Shown here one piece after another: positions 26,301 through 38,300 of a stretch of DNA of 64,000 nucleotides. The DNA is from Siderastrea radians (Eukaryota; Cnidaria; Anthozoa; Scleractinia; Rhizangiidae), in NCBI GenBank assembly GCA_964017195.1, contig OZ024892.1, positions 6,450,366 through 6,514,365 on the forward strand. Reading direction: 5' to 3'. Made by a program: the position numbers and the translations under genes. The notes under the pieces are model-generated. The model was not told where the DNA came from. It searched no databases and saw only the letters and a program-made list of their open reading frames with translations. Each line of letters starts with the position of its first letter. The stretch's first letter is position 1.

Positions 26301-28434
26301 ATGAAGTGTATTGGTATCCCTGTGGTGCGGACGGACGGACGTACGGATGTACGGACGGACGGTCACGTGACCATTACGTCAATACCAAAATTGTTTGGCT
26401 TGACAGGTTACCAAATTTCCTTCGCAATGGAGCTCCGCTGACGCGCTAGCGCGCTGGCTCCGCTAATATGGATCTAACGGAATATATTTTTGGCTTCCCA
26501 TTTTTTTCTTTTATTTGTATAACATTCATGTTCACCATTGCGTTACAACTAAAAAGTACTTTTTGCACATTTCTTTATGGGCACAAATGATACGCAAATT
26601 TGTATATGTAATCAGCCGCATAGCAATTAGACTTGCCACAAGTCGACCTCACGAGTTTCACATGCAGCAGAAAAGCCGTAAAGCGAGCGGAGTCACAGGC
26701 AGCCCAAGCTCAAGATGAGAGAAGACGATCGAGTTGCGAAACATGACCTTGTTGTGTTACAAGGCTCTCAATTTATAGACTTTGTATGGGAAATTCGCTT
26801 TCGTTATCAAAATGCTAAAATAAAGTTATGAATGTGGAAATGAACTTCGCTTAACTCGACATGGGGTTGTCTTTTTGTCTCGTGTAATTTGGGCGCAATT
26901 CGTGGCCGTCTTAGGCGAGTTTTTGGTTTGGTGTTGTTCGCAGTGTTGTTTCTCCACATAAAACGAAGGAAGGCGGGTGACTGCAGACGAGCGAGTCCCA
27001 CAAATCGCTCTCGTATCACCAAGCAATGCAGAGAATCGCCATAAAAATACCATATTCATAAAGTCCCATAATTTCCACATCCTATTCAGCCTTCATGGGT
27101 ATCGCACGGTAATTCTGGTCTGAGAAAATTCAAAAAACATTCTTGAGCTTTCGCGTTCTGTGGCGGAGCGAGCTTTCAAGGTCATTCCCCCGAAATACAA
27201 TTTAGCATACGATTTTTGTCAAACTTTCACAAGTTGTTATCTATCGTGCAATGTTTTGAAAAATAAAATAAAAAGAATAGGTCCCCATGCCCGTTTACGA
27301 GATATCATCGTCTCAAGTTACCACATAATTCCTTGCAATTTCGCCTAACAAACACATGTTTATTTGATCAGTCTACGGTATTTTCCGTAGGCAGAGGAAG
27401 CACATGATTAAAGCAAACCTTGAAAGAATGTACTAGATGTAAAATATCGATAACAAGGAACAATTTACTAGAAGTTTTATGACAGATGGTCGAACCATCA
27501 GACCAAATTGACTTAAAACCTTCCTTACGTGCGTGTTTTCGAGGTCGTGATTTCATCTGCGTGTGTAACGATTTTCTAGTAATAAATTTTTTTTCGAACA
27601 CGTGCTTTTTTTTTCTAGCTCTTTGAACAAAAAGAGGATGAATGGTAGGTAAAAAATATTTGAAAAAAAGATAGGTCCCCATGCTTGTTTAAGAGTAAAT
27701 AACTATTCTTTTCTCTGGTGAGCTTAGCCTCAGGAAACCTATTACTCCCTAGACGTGCGCGCGCTGTGAGAGCGCGCTAATGACGCAACAAATTGTGCGG
27801 AGTAAGGATGCGTAATGCAATACAGGGGAATGACCTTTAAGGCTGCGAAGCGGCCGAGCGAGCAACGAAGTCGCGAGAGGTCGTCCGAAGGACTTTTTCG
27901 AAAGTCTACAATATAGCAATATACATTGTTTACTGTACAAAAGCTTCTTATACATTTTACTCCAAAAACAATACTGTAAATTTAAATCTTAAAAAGAAAA
28001 AAATGGCAATTTCATTTTTTGTACACAACGATGAGACAAAGGTAAAACAAACTAGTCCCACTTATTAAACATTGCATTTGTAGCCGGACTCGAACGATGC
28101 AACCACAATTCACTACTTCGTGTTCAAAATTTACGATTAAATGGATTGTGATAGCCTTAAAAAGGTGGGGCTGATTATTTTGGAAACCTAGATTACTGGT
28201 ACAAAAACCATATAAACTAAAAACTAGGGAAAATGATTAGCAAGCCTTTGAACGGGGTTAATTTAAAACCTAGTGAAGCACAGACAATTATCCCAACAAT
28301 TATCGCTACTCAGATCACAATGTACTCACAATTGCAGTCTTTGCACCATATTTGTCAAAATGTTGATAAACAATCTGTGGCCACGATACGTTTTCAGGAA
28401 TAGGAATGTCCGGGTACTCGCTTTTGAGCGCCAT
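13460..28434 (-). CDS. Gene B: peroxisomal 4CL / luciferase-like acyl-CoA synthetase, 8 exons
   Basis: Sister of gene C with the same architecture, also 530 aa. Exons: 28434-28330, 25105-24683, 22200-21940, 21246-21072, 20157-20054, 19386-19305, 18596-18451, 13756-13460. Motifs: [11 protein letters not shown]-loop, [48 protein letters not shown], and C-terminal RVMAKL (PTS1). The ATG lies 879 bases beyond the stop of gene C, so its promoter must be in that short spacer or in the 3' part of gene C. Introns are swollen by insertions absent from gene C: a LINE and a TA-flanked MITE in intron 2, and a 4.7-kb intron 7 carrying a hAT-like element nested in another repeat. No disabling mutation is seen in the exons. 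The substrate is unknown. Confidence 0.9.
13945..17224. repeat. Interspersed repeat, copy 1 (interrupted by the hAT-like element)
   Basis: Starts GAATAATATATAGATTTAGC and ends GGCTCCGCT, like the copy at 25589-26464. Both contain CGGACGGACGG-type runs and the motif GGTTACCAAATTT followed by GCAATGGAGCTCCGC. Copy 1 is split by the element at 15407-17155. Internal parts differ between copies, so the exact family is unclear. Confidence 0.5.
15407..17155. mobile_element. hAT-like non-autonomous transposon, 1749 bp
   Basis: Flanked by perfect 8-bp duplications GTTCCGAT (15399-15406 and 17156-17163). Ends match inverted over CAGGAGGGAGTGATGAACT, with a second inverted block around GAGGTGTCTGGCCATCGTGA. 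An 8-bp duplication plus CAG-type ends is the hAT signature. No transposase frame is seen. It lies in intron 7 of gene B inside an older repeat. Confidence 0.75.
17243..17313 (-). repeat. tRNA-like SINE head, 71 nt
   Basis: Minus strand: pairing ends TCTCC/GGAGA, A-box TAGCTCAGTGG, B-box CGTTCGACTCC. A related copy in the opposite orientation lies 0.4 kb away (17718). The anticodon arm does not form a clean 7-nt loop, so I call it tRNA-derived. Confidence 0.5.
17569..17697. repeat. Short inverted-repeat MITE
   Basis: Ends share GGTTCATGTGACAAACATCC inverted, with TAAACTA outside. 129 bp, in intron 7 of gene B just left of a SINE. Confidence 0.55.
17718..17862 (+). repeat. tRNA-derived SINE with (TTG)n tail
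   Basis: tRNA-like head with A-box TAGCTCAGTGG and B-box GGTTCGACTGC, then a short body and a run of TTG repeats. Head plus simple-repeat tail is typical of SINEs. Confidence 0.65.
18807..18860. repeat. (TTA)n(TA)n microsatellite
   Basis: A run of TTA triplets followed by TA and T-runs, in intron 6 of gene B. Confidence 0.85.
19442..19575. repeat. GTACAACGCTAA-type MITE, copy 1
   Basis: Inverted ends GTACAACGCTAA, with the core ATCGATCACGTGACGCGAT shared with 53091-53160. In intron 5 of gene B. Confidence 0.55.
20275..21055. repeat. (AAT)n and degenerate (GAAC/GAAT/GAAG)n repeats
   Basis: Pure AAT repeats at 20275-20335, then some 650 bases of GAA-based tetranucleotides up to the exon at 21072. 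Minus-strand Ser/Phe-rich frames are repeat translation. Gene C has the same kind of repeat in the matching intron (34680-35030). Confidence 0.85.
22251..22735 (+). repeat. SINE in intron 2 of gene B, split by a MITE
   Basis: 22251-22262 and 22671-22735 together match the SINE of gene C. They are separated by the 408-bp element at 22263-22670. Confidence 0.55.
22263..22670. mobile_element. Tc1/mariner-type MITE, 408 bp
   Basis: Inverted ends CCCTGGTGGAAATC and CCCTAGTGGAAATC, flanked by TA on both sides (22261-22262, 22671-22672). The inside is a dense run of AGGATC / GATCCT units and no gene. It interrupts a SINE that is intact in gene C, giving a clean empty-site comparison. Confidence 0.75.
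23516..24530 (+). mobile_element. Deleted LINE (non-LTR retrotransposon) copy with ORF1 and ORF2 remnants
   Basis: It sits antisense in intron 2 of gene B. Plus-strand frames, broken by stops and frameshifts, spell an ORF1-like RNA-binding protein: [46 protein letters not shown] and [17 protein letters not shown]. At about 24276-24355 [17 protein letters not shown] matches the start of an ORF2 apurinic-type endonuclease. The rest of ORF2 is missing and the copy ends in an A-rich tail. An 11-bp duplication, CTCAAAAACTA, lies at 23505-23515 and 24531-24541. The matching site in gene C (about 36855-36868) is empty. It is a dead copy. Confidence 0.8.
25589..26464. repeat. Interspersed repeat, copy 2
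   Basis: Uninterrupted 876-bp relative of the repeat at 13945-17224, in intron 1 of gene B. It includes a tRNA-like block at 25764-25837 and a CGGACGGA-rich stretch near 26330-26360, and ends in a GC-rich hairpin-like sequence. Confidence 0.5.
25764..25837 (-). repeat. tRNA-like SINE head
   Basis: On the minus strand it shows an A-box-like TGGCCTAGTGG and a B-box-like GGGTTCGACAC at tRNA spacing, within a repeat copy. Probably a tRNA-derived SINE and not a working tRNA. Confidence 0.5.
26465..28329. other. Right part of intron 1 of gene B
   Basis: No exon recognised. A direct repeat ATAGGTCCCCATGC occurs at about 27280 and 27671, and a CpG-rich patch lies at 27750-27880. Confidence 0.4.
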
Positions 28435-29312
28435 TTTACCAGTTGAATCCTGTACAAATACGAGCCAAATAAGTTGCGAAATATCATCAGGGTCACGGTT
28501 TTGTCACGCAAGGATACAAGGGTCCGGCGAATACATACCTTCGATAAGGTAAAGTCATAAAAAAGTTAACTTTTGTGAAGTTTAGCAACAATGCTGTTGT
28601 AGTAACCAAAGTCTTTGACCAGCGCAGTAGCTCGTCAGATGTTTACCCCAGTTCACTCAAACTGTGATCCCTCAGCTGTTTTTTTTAATGCGGTTTTATT
28701 GTTGACGCACATAACACAAAACTTACATACATTCCTTATTTATATTCTAAACGACGTGACATAACTCACAATAAACTTGCTCACTGCGAACTAACATACA
28801 ACATTTCATTCACTTGCGTTGCTTATTTGCGTACAAATTTACACGGCATGACTGACTCATTATATATACGCACTGACTGACTCAGCTGATATTGTGGGGT
28901 AAACATCGAGACTTCGCTACAACGATTGACGGCTGCAAAAAAGTAAACTTTGATTCTTGAACTTTATAGTTTCATTGTTGTTTTTAAATAACAATTAAAT
29001 TTGAATTGGAAAGTAAACGGTATTGCATGGAGCGAATTGGGAGACTATGCTCGTAAAACAACGTGTTTTGAAAAGCTCATATTTTCTCATAATATTGTAA
29101 CCACTTCTTGCCTAACAACTGTCAACTTTCAAGTGTCCTCTTCATTCTTGTGATCTTGATTTTATGCTATTAAAAATTTCTGTAACTTCGTCTTTCAGTA
29201 ATGTTGATGGTTGTAAGGGCAAAGCACTGCGCAAACAGGTCCTTCAGCCAAAATGTTTTCGAAATATAATTGTTGTGCGCATCAAGTCAGTAATTCAGTA
29301 CATTTAGTGACC
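28435..29312. other. Short spacer between gene C stop and gene B start
   Basis: 878 bases must hold the 3' end of gene C and the 5' region of gene B. The part near 29040-29312 resembles the 3' flank of gene B (13190-13459), so the duplication included the 3' UTR. An inverted pair GATGTTTACCCCA at 28635 and 28898 marks a repeat piece. Confidence 0.5.
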
Positions 29313-32300
29313 TCACAACTTTGCCATAACACGCTTTGCTTTCTCTTGCTTCCTGAGCATGCGCCGTAAAATCTTCCCACTGGCTGATTTCGGTATCTGG
29401 TCAACAAACTCCACCCCACCCCTCAGCTTTTTCTGTGGTTGCACTTTCTTGGCCACGAAATCCATGATTTCGTCTGCTGTTACGTTTCCACGACGGACCA
29501 CGAAAGCCTTCGGCAGTTCTCCGGCTTCAATATCGGGAACACCGATCACTGCCACATCGTCGATGTTTGGGTGAGTAATCAACAACGCTTCGAGTTCGGC
29601 GGGGGGTACCTTGAAATGAACGAAGAAAGAAAAATTAGGCCGAAAGGAGAAAACCTGAAAACACCTTTTCTAAACCGGAAAGGAGATTCTGATGGAGTAG
29701 TGCCCCTCTATTTTAATCAATTCGTCCCACGTTTTCCCTTAAGAGTTCGAAAAAGTGGTTCCGATTGTGTCTGGGACATTTTAGCGAGGGAGAGGGGGGG
29801 GGGGGGGCTGAATGCTGCTATTTTCTGCTTTGAGAGAAAGAATAGTATTTCGTTCATTCTGCCCCCAATACAAGGATGGACGAAAGCCATGTTTTTGGCC
29901 TATTTTGGCGTCCAAAAAATTGCACTTTTTTAATCAGTTAAATGGAATACGAGTGGTCATAAATTTAAAAGAACCAAATTAGGTTAATTAATGTGCCAAA
30001 ATGGTTGCTGGATAACCAGAAAGGTTTAATACATATCCCAGTTAAAAGTCATTTTTCACAAATTTAGTATCATGCTTGTAATGCGCCGATCAATTCGAAA
30101 GTTCAACATCCCCCCCCCCGGGCAACCCCCCGGGCATTTGAACTTTTGAAGATTGGCTTGTTCAAATTCCCTCCCCTCGGGGCAAGAAAGCCGTTCAAAT
30201 GCCCCACCAATTAGTACTGAACTGCCTCTCCTCAAAGACAAATTTGGTCTTCAATCAAGCACTTTACATGCCTTTCAGAGAGAGATATGCCGTAATGACA
30301 CCTTTAATCTTCTTTTAAAGACCCCTTTCAAAGAGTTATTCGCTAACAAAAGTAAATCCGTCAGACCCCGCAAAAACCGAAAAAGTTCACAGGCCTATTA
30401 CGTAAGAACAAGAGATAAATCCGGTTCAAATTCCCCACCCTTCCAACGCAATGTTCAAATTCCCCCCTCCCAGGGCACGATGCACGGTCAAATGCCCGGG
30501 CTATGCCCGGAGGGGGGATGTTGAAGTTTCGAATTGATCGGCGCATAATAAGATGACGGCGAGGAACTTCACGCGTCGTGAATCTGGTTCTTTACTCACG
30601 AAACACATTAGTATGTGTAATCAATTGGTGACGAGTGAAATTAGGAAATAATTCCAATAATTGGAATTTTGACAAAACGCAAGTGAAATTATTTCCTCAT
30701 TTCACGAGTATACCATTTGATTAATATCATGGGTGACAAATTACGCTCACAATCGTGCGGTTTTGACTTGTTTATCGCATCGAGAACTCCAAGCATTGAA
30801 AAGTTTAAAGCATACAGTTTGGCCAAGCTCACAATTTTCAAAGAGAAATGATGAAAAAAATATTGTGGGAAGTTTATACCTCACTTCGACGATTTCAAAT
30901 ATTTGCAATCGACAGTAAAATACACCAGACTCTGCATTTTTACTTGAAAAGTACCAAAACAAATCGCCCAGCAAAAGTTACCCGTGTTTTATCCGGCAAA
31001 TTCATTGAATCGAGCACCACCTTGCTCAATCGAGCAAGGCTTCACAAGTGCAGTTCAAAATACGCACAGCAAACTTGTTTTAACGAAAGTAAACTTTGGA
31101 AGCAAATTTGTATAAAAATGACCTCTATTCTATTTGAAGAAGTGCCCAAATCCACTGAATTACTGAATTACTTCTCTGAGGTCGCGGTCACGGTCAATCA
31201 CTCGATCAGCAACTGCCAGCTTGCCGTTCAACAATTTTCGCTGTCACACTAGCACAAATAAGCTCTTCTTTTTGCCTCGCAGTTGGTTTCTGAGAGGCTC
31301 AGTCAATTAAAAGTCAAAATTTACAGATTACGGATTGTGTCCTCAACGAATATTTCCAGAATTTCTGCAGTTCTAATTCTGCACAAAACATCTTCATCCG
31401 TAATGTCTTGGCACTGAGCTGTTGGCCCGTTGCCATGGCAATTTTATAATTTCACATGTGAATTTATAAATAAACGCTAAAATTTCGCGCCAAAATTAAG
31501 GAGTAATTTGTCACCCATGATATTAAACGTGTTATTGGCACCGATTACATGCTGTTTATTGCTTAGCATCGGGGTTACTTTGCACTAACCTCCCTCTGAG
31601 GTGGGAAGATGAACGACCTTGGGAACGAGGTTGACTTTGCATCAGTTGCCATTTTTCCCCCGCTTGGAACCGTTTCTCAGGTTTCCCGCGCTTGCAAAAA
31701 GTTGCATGTTTCTCCTTCGAATTCTGATTGCTTCTTTGCAGTATTTGCTATTAATGTATTTTCTTGAATTTCGTTTCACGACCTTCTCATTAAAGCATGC
31801 GTTTCGTGACGATCATTTTATCAAACAAACATACGCTTATAAACAGAGTTATAGGCAAATAACTCCTTGAAAGTACCTGAAATCCCTTATACTTGATAAG
31901 TTCCTTTAGTCGGTCAACAATAAAGAAACACTCATCTTCGTCGTAATGTCCGATGTCTCCTGTGTGAAGCCAGCCATCACTGTCAATTGTGCGTGCGGTG
32001 GCTTCCGGGTTATTTAGGTAACCTGAGGTGAGATTCATGCATTGAAGAAAAAACAAAAAACATATCTAAAACTGTCACATGGAATTCACAGCGGTCAAAC
32101 AGACGATGCGTGCGCAGTTTCTGCCATAATTTTACAAAAGCCTCTGAAAGAGCGGAAGTTACGTAGCTTTTTGCGTTTGAACGCTGTTAACACATGGAAT
32201 GTTAGTGCTTTTCCGTTTACAATCACATCTCTCATTAGTAGCAGCGCCTCGAGATCAGAAAGACGGCCGCTTACTAGGAATTTTAGCTCATGCTCCTTAA

Positions 32301-35300
32301 ACCAATCTAGATCCAGTTTTTGTCCCCGGGAGTGGGGGGTGGGAGACTCTATAATCGGGTATACGGGGAGGGGCAGCTTATTTGGGCTTCCAGTGCACGA
32401 AAGGGCACAACGCAAAAAAAAAAGGACCCTCAGCATCATCGGGGGGGGGGGGCAAAAGAAAGGGGAGAGCAAGTGTGTTGATTATTCAAGGGATGTGTAG
32501 GGGGGGTATTCGAGGAAGGTGATTATTTAAATATTTCCAAAAGTGGGGGCGATTTACTGAGGGACGGCTTTTATTCGAGGACATACGGTCAGCTATCAAG
32601 AACATCTACAGCCGAATTTAAGCAGCCTTAATACACTAAATCAGAAAATGAATCGACTAATAAGAACGCAACCTTGATGAGAGTGTTTGAAATACAACTG
32701 ACTTAAAAGGAATCTCACCAGGGAGGACGCTTAAGCTGGGAAGTTAAAAGGATGTCCGTACAAGGGTGTTCAGTCACTCACAAAGACCAGCTATAGTAAT
32801 AATGTCCCTACAATGACGTTTCTCACCTTTCATAACAGTTGGTCCTTTCACGCAGATTTCTCCGTCAAGGTTGGGTCCAAGAATCGCGCCAGTATCTGGG
32901 TTAATTACCTATTCACAACCAACAAACCATGGTTAATAATTCACTCACTATATTTTTCATAATTACCTCCGATATACCAGCTATTTACAGAAGCACTCGG
33001 GAGTTTTTTCCGTCTACTGATCTTCCTTGACAGAAAAAGAAACAAAAAAAAAATAAATAAATAACAACCTTTATTTGTTCACGGTATGTGTTTAAGCCAT
33101 AGTAAGAAATAAATGTCTAGAAAGAAAAAATAAACGCACTGACAAGTTGGTTATCTACATGTACAAGCATGGCCGAGGAGTTGTAAAAATGTTTTCCAAT
33201 TTAGCCGGGCTAAGCCACTACGGCTACTTGCAGTACAGCTACTAGCAAAAGCGTAAAAGAGTAAAATTTATAGCACACCTTGCATTCCAGGTTGGGAAGC
33301 AGCAGACCAACTGATCCGTATTTTATTTTTCCTTCAGACGGAGTGGCATGAGAAGCTCCAGCGATCTCAGTCATTCCAAAACCTGAATAAAAGAGTGGAA
33401 ATGAAGTGGTGAACTGAGAGAAAAGATGAATAAATGAGTAACTGAATGGACAAGTGAAGCAGTAAATTATCGATAAACAAATGGCCAATGAACAAATATA
33501 AGAATTAATAATTATATAATAATAGCAATGTTTTTGCGTGCACATTTTAAAAAGCAATGCGCTCACCATAACAAAAAAGGTAAATTATACGTAAAAATCG
33601 TTGATATAAAAAATGATGAATAAGCAAACGGTCGAATGATTGACTGTTAGTATGGTGCTCGAACAAAAGAATGAGCAAATTACAAATACGGGAATGAACG
33701 AATAAAATAAAACGATCCAAGAAACATACAATCAGGTATAAGAAGAAACACATGGACGAACGAACAAACGTACGTAGCATGAATGAATGGATGGAGGGAT
33801 GGATGGAGGGATGGATGGAGGGATGGATGGATGGATGGATGGATGGATGGATGGATGGATGGATGGATGGATGGATGGAGGAAGGGATGGAGGAAGGGAG
33901 GGAGGGAGGGAGGGATGGTGGATGGATGGGTGGTTGGATGGATATAATCTCGTTCCCAGATCTCGCGGGTGGGCGAAGCCGAAGGCGAGATCTGGTCAAA
34001 TCCGATTTGTACCACGTGATTGCCTGTCAGGAATGTGGCAGGCAAGTCAATAGCGCATGCCCGAGACAATTCAAAGAAAATGGCAATCAAATGAATAACC
34101 AACGCTTAACCAAATGAATAACTAATGCTTAACCAATCTCGTCTTTCCTGGAATGATATCTAGCAAAGTATTTTACTAAAGAATAAAGCAGAAGGCAATC
34201 ATCAAAGCTCAGTTCGGGTAAATAATATTTCATTTGATTAAGGGTTCATTCGGCAGCTACATGCAATGACTAGACATGTCTAGGTTTTATGCAAATTTGA
34301 TCGGGTCACGTAAATATTCTTACGGCGGATTCGTAAGGCGGAACATCGTTATTCGTTAGAAATAGCTTTATAATGCTATGAAGAACTGAGAAGAAATCTT
34401 CTTGACTTTTGAGGCCGACTGTAAACAACGAAATGTCCCAAGAATGCATATATTATGATTGCATGCACAATGTCTAATTTGCATAAAAACAGACATTGAA
34501 TTCCCTTGAGGCCCTGAGAAGGCTCGCAACGCACATTCAAATTTTAGCGCTGTGACAGCCATTTTTTGAAACAGCCAATCAAAAAAATCGAATTTTCTTA
34601 CTTGACCAGATCTCGCCTTCGGCTTCGTCCACCCGCGAGATCTGGGAACGAGATTAGGATGGATATGGATGGATGAATGAATATAATGGACGAATAAACA
34701 AATGAACTAATTTAAGATTGGACGCACAAATGAATGAACGAACGAATGACGGAGTGGACGAATGAACAAACAAACAAACAAAAAACAAATGGACGTTGCG
34801 CGAATAGACAAATGAACTAAACGGATGAACGAAAGACCCAATTTAAGAAGAAATGAATGAGTGAATGAATGAATAAATAAATGAACAAATGCACGAATGA
34901 AGGAATGGGCGAAAGACAGGACGAAAGAGGATGCGTCTCGTCATGGAATGAGAGTATGAACGAATATCTGAATAAATGAACGAAAGGACGGACACACGGA
35001 CGAATGAATGAACAAAGAAACCAAATCTCTGATGTTTTACCTTGCCTTATTTTCAGCACCTGAGGAAGGCGTTTCAACATGGCTGTTTCCAGTTCCTTGC
35101 TAAGAGGGGCGGCTCCCGAGTTCACGCGGACGACACTTGACAAATCAAACTTGTCCACAAGGGGGTGCTTGGCCAAAAATAACACGAGGGGAGGGACAAG
35201 GGGAGCGTCTGTGATCTGTAAGAGGAAACCATCAAAACGGGGCTCAAAGAGTACAACACAAGCAAAGTAATGGCTATAGACTTTTGAGCCATTACTCAGA

Positions 35301-38300
35301 CAGCTATGCCTGAATCTTGTTAAGTGGTTCTATGTTTGGGACCGCAAATAGAATCCCCGATTACTTGAGGCAATCCAAAAGAAAGCTACTGAGCGGCACT
35401 TTCCTGTGGTGCTGTTTATTATCCTGTACAAGGTGGTTCTAACTTTTGAGTCTGTGGATGAAATCCTAAAGTGTGACCATGTAAGTGGAAGATACTGAGC
35501 AGTACTTTCTCGTGGTGCTGTTTATTGTGTAGTACAAGGTGGTTAAAATTTAACTTTTGTACCTTGAAATTGAAGTCCTAATGTGTGGCCATTTAAACAA
35601 AAGCTGCTTAGCACTTTAGCAATTTTTATCAGGCTGTACATGGTGACCGTTCAAAAAGAGAAACGGATGCACGGATAAATCGCAAGACGGTAGGCTTCAA
35701 GGTCAAAATAGAATTGTAATCAGGAAAACAGTAAATCACACCTTGTAATCCTGTAAAGTTTTGAGGAAAGAGTTGGGCTCAAAGCGAGAAAGAAGCACCA
35801 GCTTGCTTCCAAGATGAAGACATCCTCCCATCATAACCACCAGCGCGTAGATATGGTAGAACGGCAGGAGATTCAGAACGACGGCGTCCTCTGGTACGAT
35901 GTTATCTCCGAACAGCACCGTCATCCCAGCAACAAGATTGTAGTGGGTGATCATGACGCCTTTGGAGAGGCCGGTTGTTCCGCTCGAGAAAGGCAATGCC
36001 ACCTGTGATTTAGAGATAGTATGAGCAGTTATATCAACAAAACGTGAACACCGCCGCCTGGTTAGTTCAGTGTATAGGACGCTCGCGTGCAGAGTTGTAA
36101 GATTCCAGGTACGAATCTTTGATTTCCGGGCAGAACATGCCATTGGTAAAATGCTGGCTGTGATTCACAGCCGATCACTTAATTCGTCAGGAGTTGGCGT
36201 AAAGCTGTTGACTTTTGTTCCCAACACCAGTCTCATGAAAAAAAAATAGTAAGGAACGTGAGAGAGACTACAGCCGCAGGTTAGCAGAGGAAAACAAGAG
36301 GTAATCCTAGGTGTGACTATTCTATTATTAAGTTCCAACTGAATTACAGGGGTCTGGTCGATAACAACAATTACCATTCTGAACAAGCAGCGGTAGTGAG
36401 ACGCATTTTTATCAGATTCAGACAATCATTACTGAGAAAACAGCTACAAAGAATGCCAGCCCGTAGGAAGCTGCCCCAGAGAAGGTACATGTCCGACATT
36501 TGCGCTCCATAAGGGTATGCTTTTCTAGCAAATTTTGTCTAAAATAGAGTACAGAAGAATTTGAACATTTTTATGTACGTTTTCGCAAACTGGCCCAGAA
36601 AGGGTCGGAGATTTTTGAAGTTTTGGCCTAAGGCCCTGGGATCATATTAAAGGATTAGATCTGTCATAGAGGCAAAACAATATTATCAAGATCCACAACT
36701 TGTTCATCAAACGGTACCCTGGGTGCAAGAGAGATTTTTTGCGCACGAAAACTTAATGTCTATATTAATTTGCCCCGCTGGTTGAACGGAAGCCAACCGC
36801 GAACTTGAAAGTGCGTCTAGAAAACTCTGGAAGCCAGAGATTATTTTGAAAATACGGCTCAAAACACTGTCTATACGTTTCATTTAAGGCAGCTCATTGC
36901 ACATAAGGAGAGCATGGCCTATAAAAGAATCTTCTTCTTCCACCCTCTACCCACGGGGCAGAGTCTTTGTCCTTTTGAAACAAAACAAAACAAAACAAAA
37001 AGCAAACAAAAACACAACCCTACCAAGTCTTCCTTTGGATTAATGTTCACATGTTGAGGAAAAGCAGTTCCATCGTCTGATAGAAGATCCGATAGCGACT
37101 CACATCCTTGTGCTTCCCCGATGACAAACACGGAGCGAACTCCTTCAGAAGCCGCGGCATCTTTCGCACTTTCTGCCAGCTGGGGAATGGTGACAAGATA
37201 TTTTGCTCCTGAGATACGCAACTGGCGAGCGAGTTCCTGGGATGAATATAAAGGATTGACTGTTGTCACCACGCCGCCTATGAAAGCCACACCATAGAAA
37301 ATGATAGGATATTCTAAGACGTTTGGGAGGAAGATGGTGAATACGTCGTTTTTCTTGAAGCCTCGTCTCACCAGAGCTGAACTAAACCTCTGCGTGAGAA
37401 CTTTAAGCTGCTTAAAACTATAGGAACGGCCAGAAATAGCGTCAACCTGGGAACGAAGAGAAAAGGACAATGTTCATCCGCATTTGAGCCACAGGCTTCC
37501 TACAACGACGGCGCTAAAAAAATGGTCTTGCTTTGCTCAATAATTTACCAAATCGTATCTTTTTTATTGCTCCCATTCTCGACTTTTTAATGACGGCATG
37601 TTAGCTGGTTAGCCATCCCTCCATCGGGAGTAAAAACTAAAAAAAAAGATTCAAACCTCACTGGGCTAGTTAACTACTATAATCGCAATCAAGACGGTCT
37701 ACAGATTCTGTCTGTGAGCTCGATCAGGTACGTGGCTTCTTGTATACCCCCCTCTGCATAATCGAGCAACTTGGCCGGAGTACACTTTTTTTTTATAAGA
37801 ACGTCTAATTTTGCGGTCGAGGCTGAAACGAAAGTGGATGTTCTTATTTTTAAAAATATTTTTGAGCCTGAAACGTTCTTAAGTTTGTTCTTTTGGAACC
37901 ACGAATGCTTTCAATGTCATGACTTATTATCAGTTTCCCTTTTCACTGTTGTTGTTTTTTTTCTCTGCGAATTCACTTTATTGCTCTTCCACAGTTGAGA
38001 ATGACAAGAAGATAATAGCCCTGACCTCTACAAACCTCAGTTTAAAGCTGTTATATAGATATCCGCTATATTTAGAGAAAGAAAATGTAACTCGATACAA
38101 GTTCATGCCGTTGCTACGTGTTCTTAGCTCGATGTAAAAACGCGTTTAAAACTGAATAAAAGTCCAAAGTTTTGTATGCACGGAGAGTAGAGTGATAAAC
38201 ACATGGTAAAGTCGTGGGCCTGAGGCAAACTCTACAACTAACCCGGAATTATATTAACCAGATTTTGACATCTTCCTTTAATAATACTGAAATATGTTTT

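Noticed and set aside
30848..31252. 134-codon plus-strand frame
   Set aside because: Lies within an inverted-repeat element in an intron and shows no recognised domain.
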